DNA of 64,000 bases from Rhizobium ruizarguesonis. Lineage in GTDB: Bacteria > Pseudomonadota > Alphaproteobacteria > Rhizobiales > Rhizobiaceae. Numbering within the stretch: the stretch's first letter is position 1; every line of letters starts with the position of its first letter. The notes below the pieces were generated by a model. That model saw nothing but the letters and a program-made list of their open reading frames with translations. It searched no databases and had not been told where the DNA came from. Location of the stretch: NCBI RefSeq assembly GCF_012349115.1, contig NZ_PQIG01000122.1, forward strand, positions 186,001 to 250,000, read 5' to 3'. Position numbers and translations under genes: made by a program. This document shows positions 1 through 8,720 of the stretch, piece by piece.

Positions 1-1
1 T

Positions 2-1009
2 CAGCCCGCCAAGCGGATTGATCCGCTCGCGGTGTTGGTCCGCTTCCAGAGCTTGATCGGCCTTATACTCGTTTTCGCCGGGGGCATCATTTTCTCACCG
101 CGTCGGCACGGAGTCATCCTGTTCATTCAACCCGACAACATCGCCAACATCGTCCGCGCGGTGTCCGAAACTGGCATCATCGCGATCGGAATGACCTTCG
201 TGATCATCACCGCCGGGATTGATCTCTCGGTTGGGGCGACACTTGGCCTTGCGAGCGTCGTAACAGCAACATTGATGGTCTCAGGCGGTTTTGGGCTGGT
301 CACGACGGTGCTGGCAGTGCTGCTGATGGGCACTTGTTTCGGGTTGGTCCAGGGAGCGATCTCAAGCAAGTTTCGACTTGAAGCGTTTATCGTCACTCTT
401 GCCGGTTTACAGGCCGCCCGTGGGCTTGCACTCGTTGTGTCGGACAATCAGTACATCAATATTTCCTATGGTGATGGTCCAGGGCTCGCTCCGCCCATCT
501 TTGCCATTCTGGGCGGCCGGCTATTCGGCAACGTCGTTCCCGTTGCCACGATCGTTTTCTTGATCTTTGCCTGCATCGCCACACTGGTGCTGAACACGAC
601 GAGGTTCGGCCGTTACGTCTATGCCGTCGGCGGCAACGAGCGCGCCGCCCGTATCTCGGGTGTTCCGGTCTCGGCAATCAAGATCGCCGTTTACGCCATT
701 ACCGGATTTGCATCCGCGCTTGCTGGCATCGTCCATGCCGGGCAATTCAATTTTGGCAGTGCCAATGACGGGACCGGATATGAATTGACGGCCATCGCGG
801 CTGTCGTCATCGGCGGAACCAGCCTGTTTGGCGGGTCGGGTTCAATGGTCGGAACAATCGCCGGTACGATCATGCTCGGCGCTTTGGCCAATATATTGCA
901 GCTGAACAACATCACGCCAGCCATGCAGTTGCTTGCGACAGCGGCAATTATCGTTCTGGCGGCAGTCCTTCAATCCCTCGTTCGTCGCCGCGAAGGATTG
1001 GGCAGGTAG
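2..1009 (+). CDS. Sugar ABC transporter permease, RbsC family (5' end cut by window)
   Basis: This is an inner-membrane permease of a ribose/xylose-type (CUT2) sugar importer. The frame is open from base 2, with ten codons before the first possible internal start (GTG at 32), so the true start probably lies outside the window. About eight to ten hydrophobic segments are visible. The family hallmark AGIDLSVGA sits near visible residues 71-79, and the C-terminal GGTSLFGGSGS stretch is typical of RbsC-like proteins. The stop is 53 bases before the binding-protein gene, so the two are co-transcribed, and the cognate ATPase should lie upstream of the window. The substrate cannot be read from the sequence; ribose-like pentoses or polyols are the family norm. 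Confidence 0.9.
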   Translation, partial: QPAKRIDPLAVLVRFQSLIGLILVFAGGIIFSPRRHGVILFIQPDNIANIVRAVSETGIIAIGMTFVIITAGIDLSVGATLGLASVVTATLMVSGGFGLVTTVLAVLLMGTCFGLVQGAISSKFRLEAFIVTLAGLQAARGLALVVSDNQYINISYGDGPGLAPPIFAILGGRLFGNVVPVATIVFLIFACIATLVLNTTRFGRYVYAVGGNERAARISGVPVSAIKIAVYAITGFASALAGIVHAGQFNFGSANDGTGYELTAIAAVVIGGTSLFGGSGSMVGTIAGTIMLGALANILQLNNITPAMQLLATAAIIVLAAVLQSLVRRREGLGR

Positions 1010-1062
1010 TGTGGCGGCATCACCCGGAGGGTGGATCCGGGATCAATGTGGAGGAGAAAGTA

Positions 1063-2052
1063 ATGACACAGAATGCACTTCGACTGTCGCATGCCGGGCG
1101 CATGGCACTCCTGGCGGGCTCATGCCTTGCTATTGCCAGCGTGGCTCACGCTGCCGATCCGCTCGTGAAGGCTTGCGCCAAGGATGGCGAGTTCGTCATC
1201 GGCTTCTCGCAGGCCAACAATGCGGAGCCCTATCGCCAGCACGTCAACGATGAACTGGAGGCCGCCGCCAAGGCAGTCCCGCAGTTCACGCTGCAGATCG
1301 CTGACGGCGCGGGCAACGTCAACACTCAGACATCGCAGGTCGACAATTTCATCACCCAAAAGGTTGATCTTCTGTTGATCTCGCCTTTCGAGGCGGCTCC
1401 GCTTACGCCCGCCGTCAAGCGGGCAATGGACGCGGGTATCCCGGTCGTCGAACTTGACCGCAAGACGAACGGCGAGGCTGGCAAGGACTACACAGCCTTC
1501 ATCGGAGGAGATAACTACAAGATCGCGTTGGCCGCCGGCGAATATACGAGCAAGACGCTTCTGCCGGACGGCGGCGAGGCGGCCGTGCTGCAGGGCCTGC
1601 CGAGTTCCACACCGGCCGTCGAACGGCTGAATGGCTTCAAGGATGGCGTGAAATCCAACTCCAAGATCCAGATCGTGGCAGAACAAGCGGCAGACTGGTT
1701 GCCGGATAAAGCGCAGACCGCGTTCGCCGCGATGCTGCAGGCTCATCCCGATATCAAGATGGTCTATGCCAGCAACGACATGATGGCGGCGGGTGCACTC
1801 CTTGCTGCGAAAGGTGCCGGTAAGAGCGTGAAGATCATCGGCACTGATGGCTTGCCAGGTCCGGCAGGCGGGATCGAGGCCGTCGCAAAGGGCGACTGGT
1901 CCGCGACCTTCACATATCCGACAGGAGCCAAGGAAGCGATCGACATGGCTAAGTCGATATTGCTGGACTGCGCATCGTCGGTGCCGGCGACAGTAACGGT
2001 CGATACCACCGCCATTACGCCCGACAACGCGAAGCAGATGATGGGTAAGTAA
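1063..2052 (+). CDS. Periplasmic sugar-binding protein of CUT2-type ABC transporter
   Basis: A 329-residue periplasmic binding protein that delivers substrate to the preceding permease. ATG 1063 is chosen because GGAGGAGAAAG lies just upstream and it begins a clean signal peptide: basic start, hydrophobic core near residues 14-27, cleavage after AHA at about residue 30. A GTG start at 1009 would add 18 residues without signal character. The mature protein has the two-lobed sugar-binding fold (Peripla_BP_4), with VIGFSQANNAEP at the first strand, LLISPFEAAPLTP, and GTDGLPGPAGGIEAV in the second lobe. It is the last gene of the operon and is followed by a hairpin at 2063-2098. The substrate is not evident. 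Confidence 0.9.
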   Translation: MTQNALRLSHAGRMALLAGSCLAIASVAHAADPLVKACAKDGEFVIGFSQANNAEPYRQHVNDELEAAAKAVPQFTLQIADGAGNVNTQTSQVDNFITQKVDLLLISPFEAAPLTPAVKRAMDAGIPVVELDRKTNGEAGKDYTAFIGGDNYKIALAAGEYTSKTLLPDGGEAAVLQGLPSSTPAVERLNGFKDGVKSNSKIQIVAEQAADWLPDKAQTAFAAMLQAHPDIKMVYASNDMMAAGALLAAKGAGKSVKIIGTDGLPGPAGGIEAVAKGDWSATFTYPTGAKEAIDMAKSILLDCASSVPATVTVDTTAITPDNAKQMMGK

Positions 2053-2062
2053 AGCTCCAGAC

Positions 2063-2098
2063 TCAACCCGGCCGGTCGCGTCCGTCCAGCCGGGTTGA
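2063..2098 (+). terminator. Hairpin after the sugar-binding protein gene
   Basis: A perfect 10-bp inverted repeat (TCAACCCGGC at 2063-2072, GCCGGGTTGA at 2089-2098) with a 16-nt loop starts 11 bases after the stop codon. No U-run follows, so it may act as a Rho-assisted terminator or as a 3' end stabiliser. Confidence 0.6.
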
Positions 2099-2594
2099 AT
2101 CATATCGATTGGGCTGGCGTGCTCGAACTCTTTCGTCGAGCGCATTCCTAAATAGCAGGAGACCCGCTTCAAGGCGCTATCGTGCTCGCGGCTGTATCGT
2201 TCAAGAGTTTTTGACCTCTTCTGTTACAATGCCGGCGGCGTCAGACGCAAATCTGGCATTGAAAATCAGAGTTTTCCTACCTCTTTCGCATAGTCGATAG
2301 CCGCATCGCGGCAATCTCTGTCGTGCCCTGTGCAAGGCCAAGCCGCTGCTCGGCATCACCGACTCCGAGCGCTGGCCATCTTGAAATGACTTGCTGAGCT
2401 TTTATCCCACGGGAGAGCTTTCCGAGGAAGCAGGCTTGTGCTGTTCCCTTCCAATGCACAGGTCGATAATGGACGAAGCCGGCGCATGATAAAACGCCAT
2501 GCCCTACAGTTGACGCGAAACACTTTTTGACGATACGGCAAACGACAGCGGCGAATGCCGGATCGTCGATCGATGGGCGGAAGAACTTCGGAAT
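2099..2594. other. Intergenic region without a supported gene
   Basis: Nearly 500 bases separate the sugar ABC operon from the O-antigen module. I found no frame with a credible start, ribosome-binding site and protein-like composition on either strand. I looked for the tail of an NDP-sugar 4-reductase, which would be functionally expected here, and saw none. The region must carry the promoter of the sugar transferase gene, but no motif stands out. Confidence 0.5.
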
Positions 2595-3161
2595 ATGGAT
2601 TTGAAACGGGCGATGGATTTCTTCTTGGCTTTGATTGCGTCGGTGATCCTGCTTGTGCCAATCCTTATCGTCGCTCTTTGTGTTCGCCTTACCTCGCCAG
2701 GACCGATCCTTTATTGGTCAAAACGTGTCGGCCGTTTCAATCAGATCTTCCTGATGCCGAAGTTTCGCAGCATGCGCGTCAATACACCGACGGTTGCCAC
2801 GCATCTGCTCGAAAATCCGGATCGGTTTCTGACACCCATCGGCTCGTTTCTGCGCAAATCCAGCCTCGACGAACTGCCACAACTCTGGTGCATTCTTGCG
2901 GGGAAGATGAGTTTCGTCGGCCCGCGGCCGGCACTTTACAATCAATATGATCTGATAGAGTTGCGGACGGCCCATGGTGTCGACAAGCTCCTGCCCGGAC
3001 TAACGGGATGGGCGCAGATCAATGGCCGGGACGAATTGCCGATTCCGGAGAAGGTAAAATTCGATGTCGAATATCTCCAACGTCGCTCGTTCGGCTTCGA
3101 TATAAGCATCCTCTTTATGACTGCCGAAAAGGTCATCCGCCGTAAGGGAATAAGGCATTAA
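2595..3161 (+). CDS. Initiating sugar-phosphate transferase (bacterial sugar transferase, PglC/WbaP C-terminal type)
   Basis: A 188-residue monotopic phosphoglycosyl transferase that moves a sugar-1-phosphate from an NDP-sugar to undecaprenyl phosphate, starting O-antigen or other glycan synthesis at the cytoplasmic face of the inner membrane. It has one N-terminal re-entrant hydrophobic segment (about residues 7-32), then the family blocks KFRSM, SSLDELPQLW and GKMSFVGPRP, and GLTGWAQINGRDELP. The size matches the minimal PglC form rather than the five-helix WbaP form. The frame is open 81 bases upstream of ATG 2595 but offers no better start. The next gene is a WbpM-type dehydratase. This pairing resembles the wreU/wreV O-antigen genes of R. 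etli; that assignment is inference. Confidence 0.9.
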   Translation: MDLKRAMDFFLALIASVILLVPILIVALCVRLTSPGPILYWSKRVGRFNQIFLMPKFRSMRVNTPTVATHLLENPDRFLTPIGSFLRKSSLDELPQLWCILAGKMSFVGPRPALYNQYDLIELRTAHGVDKLLPGLTGWAQINGRDELPIPEKVKFDVEYLQRRSFGFDISILFMTAEKVIRRKGIRH

Positions 3162-3284
3162 GCTACCTACTTCTGATAGATCAGCGGTGCGGGAGACTGT
3201 GATTTCCGATTATTTCAGTTGCGCTCGTTGGAGAAAATGACAAGAAGGTGGTTGTCTGATTGATCCGCGAGACGCTGGTAAGCA

Positions 3285-5300
3285 ATGCCCGAAAATACCC
3301 CCACTGAGACGCCGCGCTCAGGATGGTTCTTAATGCCTATGCAAGCGCTCGTCGCCCCTCTGCTGGCGATGCCGCGGGTTGCCAAACGCGCTCTGGCCTT
3401 GCTGCTGGATTCTAGCTTTTGCGTTCTGACGATCTGGCTGGCCTATTGTTTCCGTCTGAACGAATGGACGGTGCTGACCGGCATCCAGTGGTTGCCGGTC
3501 TTCGTTTCGCTCTGTATGGCACTTCCCATCTTCATCGTCATGGGCATGTACCGGGCGATCTTCCGTTATGCCAATATGGCTGCTTTCATTACTGTTCTAA
3601 AGGCGATCGCCATCTACGGCGTCGCCTTCATGACGATCTTTACCGCCCTCAGCGTCCCCGGTGTCCCGAGAACCGTTGGCATCCTCCAGCCCTTCCTGCT
3701 GTTGATTGCCATCGGCCTGTCGAGGTTGAGCATCCGCTACTGGCTCGGGGATGCCTACCAGCGCATCCTTCACAACAATATGCTCGCCAAGGTGCTGATC
3801 TATGGGGCAGGGACGGCCGGGCGGCAATTGGCCGGTGCCTTGATCAACAGTGCCGAACTCAATGTCGTCGGCTATCTGGATGATGACCCGCGTCTCAAGG
3901 GCGGCATCATGGGTGGTTTGCCGATCTACGACCCCTCGGATCTTCCGGTGCTTGCGGGAGCCCTTGGCGTGCACAATGTGCTTCTTGCTCTTCCGTCTGC
4001 ATCGCGGCAGCGTCGCAACGAAATCCTGGAACATATCCGTAAAGCCAGGGTCAATGTTCGCACGTTGCCGGATCTCACGGCCCTGGCTCAGGGACGCATC
4101 GCCGTCTCCGACATTCGTGAGCTGGAGATTGAAGATCTGCTGGGGAGGGAAGCGGTCGCGCCGCGGCAGGAGTTGCTCGACACGGCGATGCGCAACAAGG
4201 TGGTGATGGTCACCGGTGCTGGTGGCTCGATCGGCGGCGAATTATGCCGCCAGATTCTGCGCAACGAGCCTTCCAGCCTTATCCTCCTCGATCAGAACGA
4301 GTTTGCGCTTTATAATATCCATGCCGAATTGCGGAAGCTGGCCGAACTGTACAGACACGAAAATCTGCAGATCGTCCCAATCCTCTGTTCCGTCCGCGAC
4401 CAGGATCGCATGGAACATATCATGCAGAGCTGGCGACCTCAGACGCTCTATCATGCCGCCGCTTACAAGCATGTGCCCCTTGTCGAACACAATGCCGTGG
4501 AAGGCATCAAGAACAATGTCATGGGTACGCTGATCACGGCACGCGCAGCGAACAAATGCGGCGTTTCGAATTTCGTGCTGATCAGCACAGACAAGGCCGT
4601 GCGGCCGACAAATGTGATGGGCGCCAGCAAGAGGTTGGCGGAGATGGTTCTGCAGGCGCTCGCAGCAGAATCGGCGACCGACAGAACGCGAACGAATTTT
4701 TCCATGGTCCGCTTCGGAAACGTCCTCGGCTCCTCCGGATCCGTCGTGCCGCTTTTCCGGCAGCAGATCAAGGACGGCGGCCCCGTTACGCTGACACATC
4801 CTGACATAACCCGCTATTTCATGACCATTTCGGAAGCCTCGCAGCTTGTCATCCAGGCCGGCGCGATGGCCGACGGCGGCGATGTTTTCCTGCTCGATAT
4901 GGGGGAGCCCGTTCGCATTGCAGATCTCGCCCGCAAGATGGTCGAGCTTTCCGGGTTGACCGTCCGCGATGAGAACAATTCCGAAGGCGATATCGAGCTT
5001 TCCGTTACCGGTCTCAGGCCCGGCGAGAAGCTCTACGAAGAGCTGCTGATCGGGGATAATCCTGAAACAACCGAACATCCTCGGATTATGAAGGCGCGCG
5101 AGGATTTCCTGTCCTGGCCTGAGCTGTCGAAAAGGCTGAACTCGCTCAACGCGGCATTGGACCGGAACGACATGATCGCTGCACGCGCGACGTTGGCAGA
5201 GCTTGTTTCCGGCTATTCGTCAACCGGTGAGGTCTCGGATCTGGCTTTCACCGGCGCCGAGCCAATACGTCTGCCTCAGACAATTCAAAGCACGATGTAG
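3285..5300 (+). CDS. Membrane-bound NDP-sugar 4,6-dehydratase, FlaA1/CapD/WbpM family
   Basis: A 671-residue protein. It has about four N-terminal transmembrane helices (residues 30-150), a first Rossmann domain with VLIYGAGTAGRQ, and a C-terminal SDR domain. The nucleotide-binding loop is VTGAGGSIGG, glycines at 311, 314 and 317. The catalytic residues follow the WbpM pattern: S434 in LISTDKA and M445-x3-K449 in NVMGASKR, with Met replacing the usual Tyr. WbpM-type enzymes convert UDP-GlcNAc to UDP-4-keto-6-deoxy-GlcNAc, the first step to QuiNAc or FucNAc. It follows the sugar transferase by 123 bases, so an O-antigen role is likely. The 4-reductase expected to complete QuiNAc synthesis is not in this window. 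Confidence 0.92.
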   Translation: MPENTPTETPRSGWFLMPMQALVAPLLAMPRVAKRALALLLDSSFCVLTIWLAYCFRLNEWTVLTGIQWLPVFVSLCMALPIFIVMGMYRAIFRYANMAAFITVLKAIAIYGVAFMTIFTALSVPGVPRTVGILQPFLLLIAIGLSRLSIRYWLGDAYQRILHNNMLAKVLIYGAGTAGRQLAGALINSAELNVVGYLDDDPRLKGGIMGGLPIYDPSDLPVLAGALGVHNVLLALPSASRQRRNEILEHIRKARVNVRTLPDLTALAQGRIAVSDIRELEIEDLLGREAVAPRQELLDTAMRNKVVMVTGAGGSIGGELCRQILRNEPSSLILLDQNEFALYNIHAELRKLAELYRHENLQIVPILCSVRDQDRMEHIMQSWRPQTLYHAAAYKHVPLVEHNAVEGIKNNVMGTLITARAANKCGVSNFVLISTDKAVRPTNVMGASKRLAEMVLQALAAESATDRTRTNFSMVRFGNVLGSSGSVVPLFRQQIKDGGPVTLTHPDITRYFMTISEASQLVIQAGAMADGGDVFLLDMGEPVRIADLARKMVELSGLTVRDENNSEGDIELSVTGLRPGEKLYEELLIGDNPETTEHPRIMKAREDFLSWPELSKRLNSLNAALDRNDMIAARATLAELVSGYSSTGEVSDLAFTGAEPIRLPQTIQSTM

Positions 5301-5328
5301 GGTCTGCAGGCTCAAGGGGTGCCGGACG

Positions 5329-6627
5329 TCAGCTCCGAACGACGGGCGCAAAGCACGTGCTGCCGCGATCCACACAAATAAGGGCGACGAGATAGGCGAA
5401 GATCGGATCCAAAGCCTTCTGATTGAACATAATGCCAAAGCTGCCCGTTATGACGTAGCTGCTGACAAGCAGAAGAGCGAGCGCAATCGCTAAATCCCGG
5501 CCCGGTCCCGCTTCTTTTCTCCACGCGCCTACCACGGGCGTCAGCAACATCAGCGAAAGCGCTGCAATGCCGAAAACGCCGGCGTCGATTCCCGCGGTGA
5601 GGAAACCGTTGTGGACATGCGAGTAGGGCAGCTGCGGCCGTATGTTTTCGGGCAGCTCAGCCAAAACCGAAGCCATCCGGTTTTGCGGGCCATAACCCGT
5701 CAACGGGTCCTTGCTGATTGCCGATAGTGCGCCTTTGTATAAGGCGAACCGCGCACCGATCGACGTGATCTCGCCGTCACTGCGTTCGAGCGATGTCAGA
5801 TTCTCCTGAAGCGCCTCGATGCGATGGAGAACCTGGCCGCTGCCCAGGGCGATAAGTCCCGCCAACAGCAAGGAGCTGGTAATAACAAGGCTTCGCAAAC
5901 TCAGATGGAAGCTGTGTTTGCGAAAATACCAGAGAAAGATGACGACATGGACGGGAATGACCAGCCAGGCCGAGCGCGTTCCCGATAGCAGAACACAGCC
6001 TAGGCCGGCGGCATATCCCAATATCGCAATTCTTTGCTCCACGCTTCTGGGAGATTGAACGTTGAGAAGCGCGATGCCGCCGAAAAGAACGCCAATGACG
6101 CCCAGGAGTGCAGCGTTCGAAGTCCCGGCCTCTGCCCTCTCCATCAGAAACATGATCTGCAGGAGACTGAAAAGAAAGGTGACGATCATGCCGATGCCTG
6201 CGCCGAGGATAAAGAGCGGCACGAGACGGCCATCGGGAGATTGGCGCATCCGCGGCAATATCAGCCAGACCGAAAAGAAAGGCAGGAGCCGGAATATCCA
6301 GTCCAGTTCTTCGGAGTAAGGCGGGTTGATAAAAATGCTCGCGATCATCACCAGCGGGTAGATCGACATGCCAATGGCAACCAGCCGGTCGGATCTTGAC
6401 AGGTTCAAGGCGAGGCTGCCCGTGGCCAGACAGTAGGCGCCCCATACCATCGAGGCCAGCAGGATGAAGGAGTTAAAGTTCGGCGAAAGCCCTGGAAGGA
6501 TTGCAAAGGCAAAGACCGCAATGCGGTTGTTTCGGTCGAGCGCGCTTCCGGCCTCATTCCCGGGATAAAGCACCGCCATCTTGAGTTGTCTGAAATAATT
6601 CACTTTGCCGGTCCTGACCGTAGCCAT
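5329..6627 (-). CDS. O-antigen ligase/polymerase-like membrane protein (Wzy_C/WaaL domain)
   Basis: A 432-residue polytopic inner-membrane protein with about ten to twelve hydrophobic segments. The Wzy_C signature region is visible: SGTRSAW at residues 215-221, then a large periplasmic loop with YSHVHNGFL (His337, His339, Asn340), matching the Arg and His-x-x-N features important in WaaL ligases. Such proteins transfer undecaprenyl-linked O-antigen to lipid A-core or polymerise repeat units. It converges on the dehydratase gene with 28 bases between the stops, which fits a shared LPS/O-antigen role but not the same transcript. Ligase and polymerase cannot be separated by sequence alone. Confidence 0.82.
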   Translation of the reverse strand: MATVRTGKVNYFRQLKMAVLYPGNEAGSALDRNNRIAVFAFAILPGLSPNFNSFILLASMVWGAYCLATGSLALNLSRSDRLVAIGMSIYPLVMIASIFINPPYSEELDWIFRLLPFFSVWLILPRMRQSPDGRLVPLFILGAGIGMIVTFLFSLLQIMFLMERAEAGTSNAALLGVIGVLFGGIALLNVQSPRSVEQRIAILGYAAGLGCVLLSGTRSAWLVIPVHVVIFLWYFRKHSFHLSLRSLVITSSLLLAGLIALGSGQVLHRIEALQENLTSLERSDGEITSIGARFALYKGALSAISKDPLTGYGPQNRMASVLAELPENIRPQLPYSHVHNGFLTAGIDAGVFGIAALSLMLLTPVVGAWRKEAGPGRDLAIALALLLVSSYVITGSFGIMFNQKALDPIFAYLVALICVDRGSTCFAPVVRS

Positions 6628-6966
6628 ACTGCCTCGCTAAGGATCGTGATCACGGCTGTCAAGCGGTGATGAGGATGCAATCTGTGGCTTTATTCGACGT
6701 GGTATTCCAGCAACAGGCGTCCAGACGGGCATAGTTCTATACTATGATGGGCGGCAAATGAATGCGAGGGCAAGGTCTGCCTCAACAGAAAACACGTCTG
6801 AGGTGCGGGCTTGATTGCTCGTCCAGCAGCCGACGGGCATGCCGCGGAGCGAGATGGCGGCCACATCGGGGTCGGCAGATCTACGGCGCTGCGCGTCTTT
6901 TTAGACGCGCAAGGGATGCTGTCGCTCTTTGAAGTGCGGCATGATTTTGTGGTTAAGTGGCTGCCG
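6628..6966. other. Gene-free stretch with one strong hairpin
   Basis: About 340 bases between the O-antigen ligase-like gene start and the end of the small membrane protein gene. No supported gene. A perfect 9-bp hairpin (TGCGCGTCT at 6890-6898, TTTT loop, AGACGCGCA at 6903-6911) lies 56 bases beyond the stop of the minus-strand gene and could end that transcript, although no U-run follows on the minus strand. Confidence 0.5.
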
Positions 6967-7218
6967 CTATCGCCAATAGGGGCGTGTCGAACCTTCCGCC
7001 GCTGATCGACCGAGGAGATAACCGAGCCCGAATGCCAGAATGCCGGTGCCGAGCAACAGCGCGCTTGCAGTGTGCGGATGCTCTCTAACGCCGGTGGTGA
7101 CTGCATAAGCCTCACGCTTGATCTCTTTGGCCGCAGACTTCGCGACCTTGGTCAATCCCTCCGGTTGTTCGACGGGCGTTCCGGTGAATCCGGCATTCAA
7201 GTTCTGTTTGTCGCTCAT
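6967..7218 (-). CDS. Small membrane-anchored stress-type protein (DUF883-like)
   Basis: An 83-residue protein. The first ATG of the frame lies 20 codons further upstream, but ATG 7218 has AGAAAGG at the right distance, and the extra residues would only translate a short duplicated GC-rich repeat (GAAGTTGGCGCG / GAAATTGGCGCG). The protein has a polar, Lys-rich amphipathic N-terminal half (TKVAKSAAKEIKRE) and one C-terminal transmembrane helix (ASALLLGTGILAFGLGYLLG), ending in Arg-rich residues. This architecture resembles ElaB/YgaM/DUF883 inner-membrane proteins, which are stress-associated. It lies 56 bases downstream of the DUF2934 gene and is probably co-transcribed with it. The family assignment is tentative. 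Confidence 0.75.
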   Translation of the reverse strand: MSDKQNLNAGFTGTPVEQPEGLTKVAKSAAKEIKREAYAVTTGVREHPHTASALLLGTGILAFGLGYLLGRSAAEGSTRPYWR

Positions 7219-7274
7219 GTCCGGGACCTTTCTGAAGTTGGCGCGCGATCTGAAATTGGCGCGCGGCGGAAAGT

Positions 7275-7679
7275 TCAATCCTGCTCGCGTGTGCCGGGTG
7301 AGGCTTCGCGTTGGTCCGCATCCTCGAGATCCGTCTTGACGAGGAATGCATCGGTGTGTTCGCGCGAGGCCTCTCGCAGTGCTGCGAGGTTTGGAGGATT
7401 GTCGGCTTCACCCTGCTGGGCATCGAGTTCATGCTCGGCGAGAGTCCAGTGATGCCCGTGCTTGCCTTCCGGTCTCCCTTCCTTCTCCCACAGGGAATAT
7501 GCCCTTTTTCGGATCTCCTCCTCGCGGGCGGCTGGTGGCGACCCACCGCTCTGCCTGTCGCTTTGGTTTGCGGCTCGCCGAGCCATTTTCCGTCCGCCTG
7601 CGTCCGCGGCGGGTGGAGCTTCCGGCCGGCCGCCGTCAGCCTTCCCTTCGCTTGTCTTGCGTCGTGCTGGGTTTTTCAT
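7275..7679 (-). CDS. DUF2934 domain protein
   Basis: A 134-residue hydrophilic protein. ATG 7679 is preferred: AAGGAG is six bases upstream, whereas upstream frame continuation lacks one. Residues 10-60 are basic, proline- and alanine-rich and disordered. The DUF2934 motif follows around residues 60-85 (EEIRKRAYSLWEKEGRPEGK, then HHWTLAEHEL). DUF2934 proteins are common in rhizobia and often lie with general-stress genes; their biochemical role is unknown. A GGAAC-N16-GGTT sequence at 7701-7725 on the same strand is a candidate EcfG-type promoter, about 20 bases from the start codon. The C-terminus is rich in Glu, Asp and Arg. Confidence 0.85.
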   Translation of the reverse strand: MKNPARRKTSEGKADGGRPEAPPAADAGGRKMARRAANQSDRQSGGSPPAAREEEIRKRAYSLWEKEGRPEGKHGHHWTLAEHELDAQQGEADNPPNLAALREASREHTDAFLVKTDLEDADQREASPGTREQD

Positions 7680-7700
7680 GAGCATCTCCTTGGGGATCTC

Positions 7701-7725
7701 AACCAACTCGGCCGATCTAAGTTCC
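7701..7725 (-). promoter_or_regulatory. Candidate EcfG (general stress) promoter for DUF2934 gene
   Basis: On the minus strand: -35 GGAAC (7725-7721), 16-nt spacer, -10 GGTT (7704-7701). The alphaproteobacterial EcfG consensus is GGAAC-N16/17-CGTT; one base of the -10 differs. The distance to the start at 7679 leaves a short leader holding the AAGGAG. Confidence 0.55.
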
Positions 7726-7917
7726 AAACAAAGAGTGCCTCGGCGCAAGATCGGGCTTCCGATTCCGCGAGGCCTCTGCCGTTCACCCGCGCTTTTACAC
7801 CGCAATGCCACTCCATGCTTTCGAATCCGTCCGAGCCTGCGGCCCGCGGGCCGATATGCTCAATTCGCGAAGCGCCGAACCCCCAGCGGCATGTCTTGGC
7901 AGGGTGATAAAATTGAT

Positions 7918-7927
7918 ATACTAGTAT
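7918..7927. promoter_or_regulatory. Palindrome overlapping the gntR start, possible autoregulatory operator
   Basis: ATACTAGTAT is a perfect 10-bp palindrome that includes the first two bases of ATG 7926. TATAC-type palindromes are usual operators of FCD-type GntR regulators of hexuronate genes. If it is the operator, the true start may be ATG 7956. Confidence 0.4.
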
Positions 7928-8678
7928 GCCAGAAGTTTTAACGTCTCGGTATGTCATGCCCCAAGCATCAGAAACTGAAGTTTTGGTAGCCCCGACGTCG
8001 CAGGAGGTCGGGGGCAGGCTGCGCCGCATCACCACGGCCGGCGCCATCTACGATCGCCTCTATGCCGACATCGTGTCGCTGCGGATGCCACCCGGCATGC
8101 TGCTGCAGGAAAAGCGGATCGCCGATGAATTCGGTGTCAGCCGCACGCCGGTGCGCGAGGCGCTGCTTAGGCTTTCCGAAGGCGGACTGGTCGATATCTA
8201 CCCGCAGTCGGGCACCGTCGTGTCGCGGGTGCCGGTCCAGGCGATCCCTGAGGCGGTCGTCGTGCGCAAGGCGCTCGAAGGTACGACCGTGGAGACTGCG
8301 GCTCTGACCGCCACCGCCGACGATATCGCCCGTCTCGACGCCATCATTGCCCGCCAGCAAGCCCATGCCGCGACCGGCAATGCCTCTAGCTTCCACGAGG
8401 AGGACGAGGCCTTCCACGAGGCGATCGCGCAGATATCAGGTTATCCCGGCATCTGGACAATTCTGAAAACGGTCAAGGTGCAGATCGACCGGGCACGGCG
8501 GCTGACGTTGCCGGTGCTCGGGCGCATGGATAACGTCGTGCACGAACACATCATTATCCGCGATGCGCTCGCCGCTCACGATGCGCAGGCTGCACGCAGC
8601 GCGATGATCCATCACTTAAGCGCCGTCATTCCCGATGTCGACGAACTGCGCGCGCGTTACCCCGATTATTTCTGCTGA
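7926..8678 (+). CDS. GntR-family (FCD) regulator, probably of hexuronate catabolism
   Basis: A DNA-binding repressor of 250 residues (240 if started at ATG 7956; neither start has a good ribosome-binding site). The winged helix lies at about residues 35-105, with EKRIADEFGVSRTPVREALL and LVDIYPQSGTVV. The C-terminal FCD ligand domain carries the metal-site residues in EEDEAFHEAIAQ and the late VVHEHIIIRDAL histidine block. It sits 42 bases upstream of uxuA on the same strand, so it most likely senses a hexuronate intermediate and controls itself and uxuA. It is UxuR/ExuR-like by context; no symbol is assigned. Confidence 0.85.
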   Translation: MPEVLTSRYVMPQASETEVLVAPTSQEVGGRLRRITTAGAIYDRLYADIVSLRMPPGMLLQEKRIADEFGVSRTPVREALLRLSEGGLVDIYPQSGTVVSRVPVQAIPEAVVVRKALEGTTVETAALTATADDIARLDAIIARQQAHAATGNASSFHEEDEAFHEAIAQISGYPGIWTILKTVKVQIDRARRLTLPVLGRMDNVVHEHIIIRDALAAHDAQAARSAMIHHLSAVIPDVDELRARYPDYFC

Positions 8679-8720
8679 CGGCAGGCCAACACGAAACGAA
8701 AGACTTAGGGAAGGAAGAAA

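Noticed and set aside
2099..2594. Remnant of an NDP-sugar 4-reductase between the sugar operon and the O-antigen genes
   Set aside because: All frames were read; none shows reductase C-terminal motifs.
6690..7115. Minus-strand frame of 141 codons
   Set aside because: It overlaps the DUF883-like gene in another frame, has no ribosome-binding site and reads as Ser/Arg-rich shadow.
7233..7266. GGCGCGCG direct repeat upstream of the DUF883-like gene as a mobile-element mark
   Set aside because: Two short copies about 17 bases apart in GC-rich DNA are better explained by local slippage.
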